DNA of 10,649 nucleotides from Ponticaulis sp. (GTDB taxonomy: Bacteria > Pseudomonadota > Alphaproteobacteria > Caulobacterales > Hyphomonadaceae): positions 1 to 10,649 of the forward strand of contig PABS01000005.1 in NCBI GenBank assembly GCA_002699325.1, written 5' to 3'. The notes under the pieces were generated by a model, which was not told the origin of the DNA, searched no databases, and was given only the letters and a program-made list of their open reading frames with translations. Numbering within the stretch: position 1 is the first letter of the stretch; every line of letters starts with the position of its first letter. Shown here piece by piece: positions 5,025 to 10,649 of this stretch. A program made the translations under genes and the position numbers.

Positions 5025-6932
5025 ATGTCCCATCAGTCTGATCTCATCGCCAGTGACATCTCAGCTTATCTGGAAGCTCACGAAAATAAGTCCCTCCTGC
5101 GTTTCATTACTTGCGGCTCAGTCGATGACGGTAAATCAACGCTGATCGGCCGTATGCTGTTCGACTCCAAAATGATCTTTGAAGATCAGCTGGAATCTCT
5201 GGAAGCAGACTCCAAGCGCGTCGGGACACAGGGCGAAAACATTGACTTTGCGCTTCTGGTGGACGGACTCGCAGCTGAGCGTGAGCAAGGCATTACAATT
5301 GACGTTGCCTATCGCTTCTTCTCGACAGACAAGCGCAAATTCATCGTCGCCGACACCCCAGGCCACGTTCAATACACACGGAACATGGCGACGGGCGCCT
5401 CAACCGCAGATCTCGCAATCCTGCTGATTGACGCGCGCCGGAGCGTCCTTGAACAAACCCGTCGACACGCCTTCATTGCGTCCTCTTTAGGTATTCGCAA
5501 ACTGGTTCTGGCCATCAACAAGATGGACCTGATGAACTATGAGCAATCGGTTTTTGATGACATTGAGGCCGAATTCATCGAATTCGCCGAAGAACTGGCG
5601 GCCGGTATCGAGATTCAGGCAATCCCGATGTCCGCGCTTGAGGGTACAAACATCGCCTCAAAGTCTGATCTGACGCCGTGGTATGATGGCCCTGCGCTGA
5701 TGGAATACCTGGAGACGGTTCCAGTTGACGACGAACGACTGAACGCGCCGTTCCGTCTGCCGGTTCAGTATGTAAACCGTCCGAACCTGGATTTTCGTGG
5801 TTTTTCGGGACTGATCCCCTCAGGCGTCGTTCGGGTTGGTGATCGCGTCAAAACGTTGCCGAGCGCGAAAGAAACCACAGTTACGCGTATCCTGTCGGGT
5901 GACAAAGATGTTCAGGAAGCTGTCGCTGGCGAGTCAGTCACGGTTTGCTTTGCAGATGAAGTCGATACGTCACGTGGAGATCTGATCTGTACAGCCGAAA
6001 ATCCGGCAGAAGTCGCAGACCAGTTTCAAGCTCGCATTTTCTGGATGTCAGACGAAAAGCTTCTGCCCGGTCGCCGGTATCTTCTGAAGATCGGCTCAAA
6101 AATGGTCACCGCACAGATCAACGAAACCAAGTATCGGATCGATATGTCCGACTTGCAGGATCGCCCTGCCCGGGACTTGTCTTTGAATGAGGTCGGTGTT
6201 TGCACACTCTCTCTCGACCAGACTGTACCGTTTGATGCTTACAACGACATTCGCGAGACTGGCGGCTTCATTCTCATCGACAGACTGACGAATAACACCG
6301 TTGGGATGGGTCTGATTGATTTCGCGCTTCGCCGTGCGGGCAACATTCACTGGCAGTCAGTGGACGTCAATAAGGCGGCTCATTCTTCTCAAAAAGGTCA
6401 GAAAGCCTGCGTACTCTGGTTCACAGGCCTCTCAGGCTCTGGCAAGTCGACCATCGCGAACGCCTTGCAGAAACGCCTGTATTCAATCGACAGGCACACT
6501 TACTTGCTTGACGGTGACAACGTCCGCCACGGCCTGAACCGCGATCTCGGCTTCACAGACGCCGACCGCGTCGAGAACATTCGTCGCGTTTCCGAAGTCG
6601 CCAAGCTCATGGCGGATGCCGGCCTCATTACGCTCGTTTCATTCATCTCACCATTCCGTTCTGAACGACGCATGGCACGTAACATGATGGACGAAGGCGA
6701 ATTCATCGAAATCTACGTCAACACGCCGCTCGAAGTGGCTGAGAAACGGGATGTCAAAGGCCTCTATAAAAAGGCCCGAGAAGGTAAAATCAAGAATTTT
6801 ACCGGCATCGACAGCCCCTACGAACCACCAACCGAACCAGAACTGTCAATCGACACAACGGAACTGACGGCTGACGAATCGGCAGAACAGATCCTCGATT
6901 GGATGAAGCAAAAAGGCTTCTTGGACGTCTGA
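5025..6932 (+). CDS. cysNC: bifunctional sulfate adenylyltransferase subunit 1 / adenylylsulfate kinase (CysNC)
   Basis: This is a fusion of the GTPase subunit of ATP sulfurylase with APS kinase, so one polypeptide supports sulfate to APS and APS to PAPS. The product is 635 residues. The CysN part (about 1-440) is an EF-Tu-like GTPase with P-loop GSVDDGKST (31-39), DTPGH (110-114) and NKMD (165-168), then beta-barrel domains. The CysC part (about 455-635) has P-loop GLSGSGKS (468-475), DGDNVRHGLNRDLGF (496-510), RRVSEVAKLMADAGLI, SPFRSERR (542-549) and GLYKKAREGKIKNFTGIDSPYEPP (split around 579-602). The ATG is preceded by AGGAAGGA about ten bases upstream, within the end of cysD. The same fusion is known as NodQ or CysNC in proteobacteria. 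No PAPS reductase or sulfotransferase gene is in view, so PAPS may serve assimilation, sulfation or both. Confidence 0.98.
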   Translation: MSHQSDLIASDISAYLEAHENKSLLRFITCGSVDDGKSTLIGRMLFDSKMIFEDQLESLEADSKRVGTQGENIDFALLVDGLAAEREQGITIDVAYRFFSTDKRKFIVADTPGHVQYTRNMATGASTADLAILLIDARRSVLEQTRRHAFIASSLGIRKLVLAINKMDLMNYEQSVFDDIEAEFIEFAEELAAGIEIQAIPMSALEGTNIASKSDLTPWYDGPALMEYLETVPVDDERLNAPFRLPVQYVNRPNLDFRGFSGLIPSGVVRVGDRVKTLPSAKETTVTRILSGDKDVQEAVAGESVTVCFADEVDTSRGDLICTAENPAEVADQFQARIFWMSDEKLLPGRRYLLKIGSKMVTAQINETKYRIDMSDLQDRPARDLSLNEVGVCTLSLDQTVPFDAYNDIRETGGFILIDRLTNNTVGMGLIDFALRRAGNIHWQSVDVNKAAHSSQKGQKACVLWFTGLSGSGKSTIANALQKRLYSIDRHTYLLDGDNVRHGLNRDLGFTDADRVENIRRVSEVAKLMADAGLITLVSFISPFRSERRMARNMMDEGEFIEIYVNTPLEVAEKRDVKGLYKKAREGKIKNFTGIDSPYEPPTEPELSIDTTELTADESAEQILDWMKQKGFLDV

Positions 6933-6951
6933 GGACACCACCAAAATAGCA

Positions 6952-6982
6952 GATAACGCCACTCTTCCGGGGTGGCGTTATC
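6952..6982. terminator. bidirectional hairpin terminator between cysNC and tetR
   Basis: A perfect 11-bp stem, GATAACGCCAC (6952-6962) and GTGGCGTTATC (6972-6982), has a 9-base loop. It begins 19 bases after the cysNC stop. Its right arm contains the stop codon of the convergent tetR gene (6978-6980). Tails are only moderately U-rich on either side (GTTTCTCC on plus; TGCTATTTTGG on minus). The convergent position supports use in both directions. Confidence 0.78.
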
Positions 6983-7574
6983 GTTTCTCCGCGAAAAGAT
7001 CTCTCAGAAAACGCCTGAGTGCGGGGCTCAAACGTGCTCCGTCCGTCTTTCCAAGGCGGACGGAACTCGCGCTCACGCCTGCAAAAAGCGTGTTAAGTGC
7101 ATCGACAATGTCTGGAATGTCATCACGATCGAATTTTTCCCTCAGAATATTCTCGATCACCTCAGTTTTCCGGCTCTCATTCTCCCTGAGAAGCCCAGCG
7201 ATCTCCGGATTTCGCTGACTTTCAGCCAGAATCTCAAAGCTCAAACGAGACTGAAAAAGAGTCTCATCACCAATCAGATGCTCATCCAGGCGGTCAATTA
7301 AGAATTCAGCAAAAGAATCGGCGGGAAGTTGGCGTAGTTCCTGAACGAGCTCCAGAACACGCTGGCCTTCGCGTAGAACGATTGCTTTTATGATCGCGTC
7401 TTTGTTTCGAAAATAGTGGTAAATGTGACCGGTACTCATCTGGGCCTGATCGGCTATTTCTGCCATTCCGGCACCGTGGAAGCCCTTATCAACAAAGCAT
7501 ATCGATGCCGCATCTAAGACCTGAGAACACCTTAAAGCCTTTCGGCCCCTTAGTTGAGTATAGTCGTCTATCAT
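6978..7574 (-). CDS. TetR/AcrR-family transcriptional repressor of the adjacent RND pump
   Basis: The 198-residue product has the TetR N-terminal DNA-binding domain. Helices 1-3 include VLDAASICFVDKGFHGAGMAEIADQAQMSTGHIYHYFRNKDAII, spanning about residues 19-62, where the IYHYFRNK box is the family hallmark. The remaining residues, about 65-198, form the helical ligand-binding and dimerisation domain. I start at the ATG at 7574, preceded by GAGAGA. An in-frame GTG at 7622 would add 16 residues, but it sits almost on the candidate promoter -10 (7626-7631), so it is unlikely. An in-frame TTG at 7577 is also possible. The gene is divergent from acrA/acrB-like genes across a short region with a clear dyad, the standard arrangement for a local repressor released by pump substrates. 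The inducer cannot be predicted. Confidence 0.93.
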   Translation of the reverse strand: MIDDYTQLRGRKALRCSQVLDAASICFVDKGFHGAGMAEIADQAQMSTGHIYHYFRNKDAIIKAIVLREGQRVLELVQELRQLPADSFAEFLIDRLDEHLIGDETLFQSRLSFEILAESQRNPEIAGLLRENESRKTEVIENILREKFDRDDIPDIVDALNTLFAGVSASSVRLGKTDGARLSPALRRFLRDLFAEKR

Positions 7575-7603
7575 CAATCTCTCGTGAAACCTGGCGATCT
7601 TGC

Positions 7604-7631
7604 TTGACTTGCCGCAATGCACAATTATTTA
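7604..7631 (+). promoter_or_regulatory. candidate promoter of the RND efflux operon
   Basis: TTGACT (7604-7609) followed after 16 bases by TATTTA (7626-7631) is a plausible -35/-10 pair reading toward the membrane fusion protein gene at 7672. The -10 overlaps the left arm of the dyad at 7628-7647, so a bound repressor would block it. The -35 match is good and the -10 is modest. Confidence 0.5.
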
Positions 7632-7654
7632 GAACGAACATTCTAAAACATCAA
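7626..7654 (-). promoter_or_regulatory. candidate promoter of the tetR gene
   Basis: On the minus strand TTGATG (complement of 7649-7654) is followed after 17 bases by TAAATA (complement of 7626-7631). This reads toward the tetR start at 7574. The dyad at 7628-7647 lies between and over these hexamers, suggesting autorepression. The -10 hexamer is the complement of the one proposed for the pump promoter. Confidence 0.42.
7628..7647. promoter_or_regulatory. TetR-type operator dyad
   Basis: TTTAGAA (7628-7634), spacer CGAACA, TTCTAAA (7641-7647) is a perfect 7-6-7 inverted repeat in the middle of the 97-bp divergent intergenic region. Size and placement over both candidate promoters are typical of a TetR-family operator serving two divergent genes. 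Binding by the neighbouring regulator is inferred from location. Confidence 0.75.
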
Positions 7655-7671
7655 CGATCTGGATTGTCGGG

Positions 7672-8910
7672 ATGAAATCAGGTTTAGCTTCGGGCTCTAA
7701 AAACCAACGACGTAGCCTGCTTGTCTCGGCGCTGCTGCTGCCTTTAGCTTCAGTTGTCGCGTGCTCACCAGGCAATGAGGGCGCACAGCAGTCACAGCAA
7801 CAAACACAGCCTCCACAAGCCGTTAAGGTGGAAACAATCACAGTTTCTCCAGAGCGTGTCCAGAGCGTCCGCGAACTGACAGGCAGAGCGAGAGCTTTTG
7901 CCGAAGCTGAGATTAGACCACAAGTCACCGGCCTCATTCAAAAACGCCTGTTTACTGAGGGACAAAAGGTTACCGCAGGCGAAGCGCTCTACAAGATTGA
8001 CCCTGCTGAATATCAGGCCGAAGTGCAAAGCGCTGCGGCCTCGCTTGAAGGCGCGGAAGCAAATGCCGCCGCCGCTCGGGAGACCGCAGAGCGATTCAGA
8101 AGGCTCTCTGAAATCAATGCCGTGAGCCGTCAGGACTACGACAACGCAGTTGCAGCAGCAAAGCAGGCTGAAGCCACTATTGGCATCAACAAGGCGGCTT
8201 TGCAGCGTGCACGTATTGATCTTGAACGGACGACGGTCCGCTCCCCTATTTCTGGTCAGATCGGTCGGTCGACCGTCACACCAGGCGCGCTCGTCACCGC
8301 CAATCAAAGCCAAAGTCTCGCGCGGGTGCTGCAACTTGACCCGATCTATGTCGATCTCACTGCGCCGAGTTCAGAAGTCCTTCGATGGAAGCAGGAGGTC
8401 GCATCCGGCAATATCATGACGGCTAACAGCGGTGATGAAACAGAAATCCCGGTCACGATCCAGCTGGAGAATGGTACCACCTATCCTGAAACCGGGCGAC
8501 TGGGCTTCAGCGAGGTCAATGTTGATGAAGCAGCAGGCACGGTCATCGTTCGCGCTGTCGTGCCAAACAGTGACGGATTACTGCTACCCGGAATGTTCAT
8601 CACTGCAAGCTTCTCTGCAGGTAGCTATGACGGCGCATATCGCGTTCCTCAGCGCGCCATCCAGAGAACGCAACGCGGCGAAGCCTATGTCTATGTAATC
8701 GATGACCAGAACGTCGCTCAGGAACAACCCGTCACTATCCGGGAATCGAGAGGCACTGACTGGATTATTTCAGAGGGTCTCACCCCCGGCGCACGAGTTG
8801 TTGTCAGCGGCTTTCAGTCGCTTCGTGCCGGAACGGAAGTGACTGTTCAGGCCTCTAAACCGGCTTCCCAGGATGTCGCGACCCGCGAATCATCCTCAAC
8901 TTCAGAATAG
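7672..8910 (+). CDS. acrA: RND efflux periplasmic adaptor lipoprotein (membrane fusion protein, AcrA-like)
   Basis: This adaptor couples an inner-membrane RND pump to an outer-membrane channel. The 412-residue product starts with a lipoprotein signal. Positively charged NQRR is followed by a hydrophobic stretch and the lipobox VVAC, with the lipidated Cys at residue 31, then a Gln-rich tether. The lipoyl/barrel-sandwich halves (IRPQVTGLIQKRLFTEGQKV, about 81-100, and TVRSPISGQIGRSTVTPGALV, about 188-208) flank an alpha-helical hairpin (about 112-182). LQLDPIYVDLT (220-230) leads into the beta-barrel domain. The C-terminal membrane-proximal part includes LLPGMFITASF (304-314) and VPQRAIQRTQRGEAYVYVI (325-343). 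Similarity to E. coli AcrA is obvious. The Shine-Dalgarno is poor. The pump gene follows after 11 bases. The symbol is used at family level; orthology to E. coli acrA is not implied. Confidence 0.95.
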   Translation: MKSGLASGSKNQRRSLLVSALLLPLASVVACSPGNEGAQQSQQQTQPPQAVKVETITVSPERVQSVRELTGRARAFAEAEIRPQVTGLIQKRLFTEGQKVTAGEALYKIDPAEYQAEVQSAAASLEGAEANAAAARETAERFRRLSEINAVSRQDYDNAVAAAKQAEATIGINKAALQRARIDLERTTVRSPISGQIGRSTVTPGALVTANQSQSLARVLQLDPIYVDLTAPSSEVLRWKQEVASGNIMTANSGDETEIPVTIQLENGTTYPETGRLGFSEVNVDEAAGTVIVRAVVPNSDGLLLPGMFITASFSAGSYDGAYRVPQRAIQRTQRGEAYVYVIDDQNVAQEQPVTIRESRGTDWIISEGLTPGARVVVSGFQSLRAGTEVTVQASKPASQDVATRESSSTSE

Positions 8911-8921
8911 CGACCGATTTC

Positions 8922-10649
8922 ATGGCCCGTTTCTTTATTGAACGCCCGGTCTTTGCATGGGTCATCGCCATCATCATCATGATGGCGGGCCTCATGTCTC
9001 TCCGCGCTCTGCCGATCGAACAGTATCCAGAGATTGCGCCGACCACCATAAACGTGAACGCCGTGTACCCCGGCGCATCTGCTGAGGCGGTGGAAGACTC
9101 AGTCACCCAGGTGATTGAGCAGCGTATGACTGGCCTTGATGGCCTCGACTATATCTCTTCAACGTCAAATTCGGCTGGTATCAGCAGCATTACTCTGACC
9201 TTCGAACCTGGAACAGATCCTGACATCGCTCAGGTTCAGGTTCAGAACAAACTATCGCTCGCGACACCTTTGCTGCCGGAACAGGTGCAGCGTCAGGGCG
9301 TACGCGTTAACAAATCGACGGGCGGATTCCTGCTCATCACGTCGATCTTCTCGCCGAACAAGACATACGACCGCAATGATATCGGCGACTATATCTATTC
9401 CAACATGTATGATCGGATCAGCCGGATTGATGGCGTGGGTGAAATGCGTGTCTTCGGATCGCAATACGCCATGCGGATCTGGCTTGATCCAACAAAGCTC
9501 GCCCAATTCAACCTTTTGCCGTCCGATGTGATCAATGCGATCCGCGAGCAGAACACCCAAATTTCTTCAGGCGCCATCGGTGGTGCCCCGGCCGTTCCAG
9601 GTCAGGAAATCAACGCCACAATTACAATGCAGTCCCTACTGAGGACGCCTGACCAGTTCCGCAACCTTCTCATCCGAACAACGACCAATGGAGCCTCCAT
9701 CCGTCTTGAAGACGTTGCGCGCGTCGAATTCGGTCCTGAAACTTATGATGCTGAATCGAACTTCAATGGGTCTCCGGCGTCAGGCTTTGCCATCACACTT
9801 GCGACAGGCGCAAACGCCCTGGACACGGTTGAAGCGGTAAAGGAAGCTGTCGCAGATCTCTCGAATGAATTTCCAACAGATCTCGATTATGGTTTCGCCG
9901 TCGACACCACGCCCTTCATCGAAACTTCAATTCACGAAGTTGAGAAAACCCTTATGGAAGCCGTCTTCCTCGTCTTCCTTGTCATTCTGGTTTTTCTTCA
10001 AAGCTTTCGCGCAGCCTTCATCCCGATGATTGCTGTTCCGATCGTACTTTTGGGTACGTTTGCGATCCTCTATACGCTCGGATTCTCGATCAATATGCTC
10101 ACCATGTTCGCAATCGTTCTTGCGATCGGACTTCTGGTTGATGATGCCATTGTCGTGGTGGAAAACGTCGAGCGTGTCCTCGAAGAAGAGAACATTTCTC
10201 CGAAAGAAGCGACAAAGAAGTCGATGGATCAGATTACAGGCGCGCTGATCGGTATTGCGGTCGTGCTCTCAGCTGTCTTCATTCCGATGGCGTTCTTCCC
10301 GGGCTCTGCGGGCGTGATTTACCGCCAGTTCTCGGTCACAATTGTGTCTGCCATGGCGCTATCGGTTTTGATTGCACTCGTACTGTCACCTGCCCTCTGT
10401 GCAACGCTTCTGAAGTCCAAACACTCAACGAAAAAAGGGTGGCTTTCAAAGCCTGCTGAAACATTCAATTCCGGGTTCGATAAACTTCGAAACGGATATG
10501 AAAGCGTCGTGGCGCGAGTGATCCGTCGACGTTGGATTTTCATGGGCGTGTTCGCAATCATTCTTGGCATTATCGCTGTCGGCTTCTCGCGACTTCCGAC
10601 CTCATTCCTTCCTGACGAGGATCAGGGCCAGTTCTTCACGCTGATCCAA
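8922..10649 (+). CDS. acrB: RND efflux pump permease, HAE1 family, AcrB-like (partial, C-terminal half off the right edge)
   Basis: This is a proton-driven inner-membrane exporter of hydrophobic and amphiphilic compounds. The open frame from the ATG at 8922 runs to the last base, giving 576 codons of an expected 1,040-1,050. It begins MARFFIERPVFAWVIAIIIMMAG (first membrane span), then LPIEQYPEIAP and VNAVYPGASAEAVEDSVTQVIEQ. It continues with FGSQYAMRIWLDP in the porter domain and VDTTPFIETSIHEVEKTL before span 2. The paired Asp of the proton relay are in GLLVDDAIVVVENVER at residues 407-408, the same numbers as in E. coli AcrB. LPTSFLPDEDQGQFF near the edge marks the start of the second half. 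There is no clear Shine-Dalgarno, so it is probably coupled to acrA, whose stop lies 11 bases upstream. An outer-membrane channel gene may follow outside the window. Confidence 0.98.
   Translation, partial: MARFFIERPVFAWVIAIIIMMAGLMSLRALPIEQYPEIAPTTINVNAVYPGASAEAVEDSVTQVIEQRMTGLDGLDYISSTSNSAGISSITLTFEPGTDPDIAQVQVQNKLSLATPLLPEQVQRQGVRVNKSTGGFLLITSIFSPNKTYDRNDIGDYIYSNMYDRISRIDGVGEMRVFGSQYAMRIWLDPTKLAQFNLLPSDVINAIREQNTQISSGAIGGAPAVPGQEINATITMQSLLRTPDQFRNLLIRTTTNGASIRLEDVARVEFGPETYDAESNFNGSPASGFAITLATGANALDTVEAVKEAVADLSNEFPTDLDYGFAVDTTPFIETSIHEVEKTLMEAVFLVFLVILVFLQSFRAAFIPMIAVPIVLLGTFAILYTLGFSINMLTMFAIVLAIGLLVDDAIVVVENVERVLEEENISPKEATKKSMDQITGALIGIAVVLSAVFIPMAFFPGSAGVIYRQFSVTIVSAMALSVLIALVLSPALCATLLKSKHSTKKGWLSKPAETFNSGFDKLRNGYESVVARVIRRRWIFMGVFAIILGIIAVGFSRLPTSFLPDEDQGQFFTLIQ

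Noticed and set aside
7575..7622. Upstream GTG start for tetR giving a 16-residue extension
   Set aside because: The extension does not resemble TetR N-termini, has no good ribosome site, and would begin almost on the candidate -10 at 7626-7631. The ATG at 7574 has GAGAGA upstream.
7792..8334. Minus-strand open frame of 180 codons opposite acrA
   Set aside because: It is an antisense shadow of a well-supported membrane fusion protein; it is rich in Cys, Arg and Leu, with no domain.
1..10649. Search for insertion sequences, CRISPR arrays, integrase att sites, toxin-antitoxin or phage genes
   Set aside because: No transposase, terminal inverted repeats, regularly spaced repeats or small paired genes are visible. 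The genes are ordinary chromosomal functions.

Overview
This is a chromosomal stretch from a Gram-negative bacterium, most likely an alphaproteobacterium. The evidence is the CysD plus fused CysN-CysC sulfate activation pair, the AcrA/AcrB-type pump with a divergent TetR regulator, and protein sequences of alphaproteobacterial character. A marine group such as Hyphomonadaceae/Maricaulales is a guess from overall flavour, not a demonstrated placement. Coding density is high. No mobile element, CRISPR array, rRNA or tRNA is visible.

Layout. (1) Positions 1-1418, minus strand: secE, nusG and rplK, the usual secretion/transcription/ribosomal-protein cluster. rplK runs off the left edge a few codons before its end. 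An intrinsic terminator lies after nusG, and a separate candidate promoter drives rplK. (2) Positions 1687-3930, plus strand: one long gene encoding a fusion of a GDP-mannose pyrophosphorylase (ManC) with an AGE-fold epimerase/isomerase domain. It probably makes GDP-mannose from fructose-6-phosphate intermediates, with the AGE domain in place of the usual cupin phosphomannose isomerase. (3) Positions 4121-6932, plus strand: cysD and cysNC, which convert sulfate to APS and then PAPS. The 190-bp region upstream of cysD holds several dyads and repeats. (4) Positions 6978-7574, minus strand: a TetR-family repressor. It is divergent from (5) positions 7672 to beyond 10649, plus strand: a lipoprotein membrane fusion protein and an AcrB-like RND pump, the latter cut by the right edge. 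A clean 7-6-7 dyad sits in the divergent promoter region.

How the parts work together. Region 1 is housekeeping. Regions 2 and 3 supply activated precursors, GDP-mannose and PAPS. Their adjacency is compatible with polysaccharide synthesis and sulfation, but nothing here proves that link. Regions 4 and 5 form a self-contained, probably drug-inducible efflux unit whose regulator likely represses both itself and the pump.

No wholly new system is evident. The items most worth a second look are the ManC-AGE fusion, the cluster of dyads and repeats before cysD, and the overlapping divergent promoter/operator of the efflux locus. Gene-free stretches are all shorter than 300 bp.
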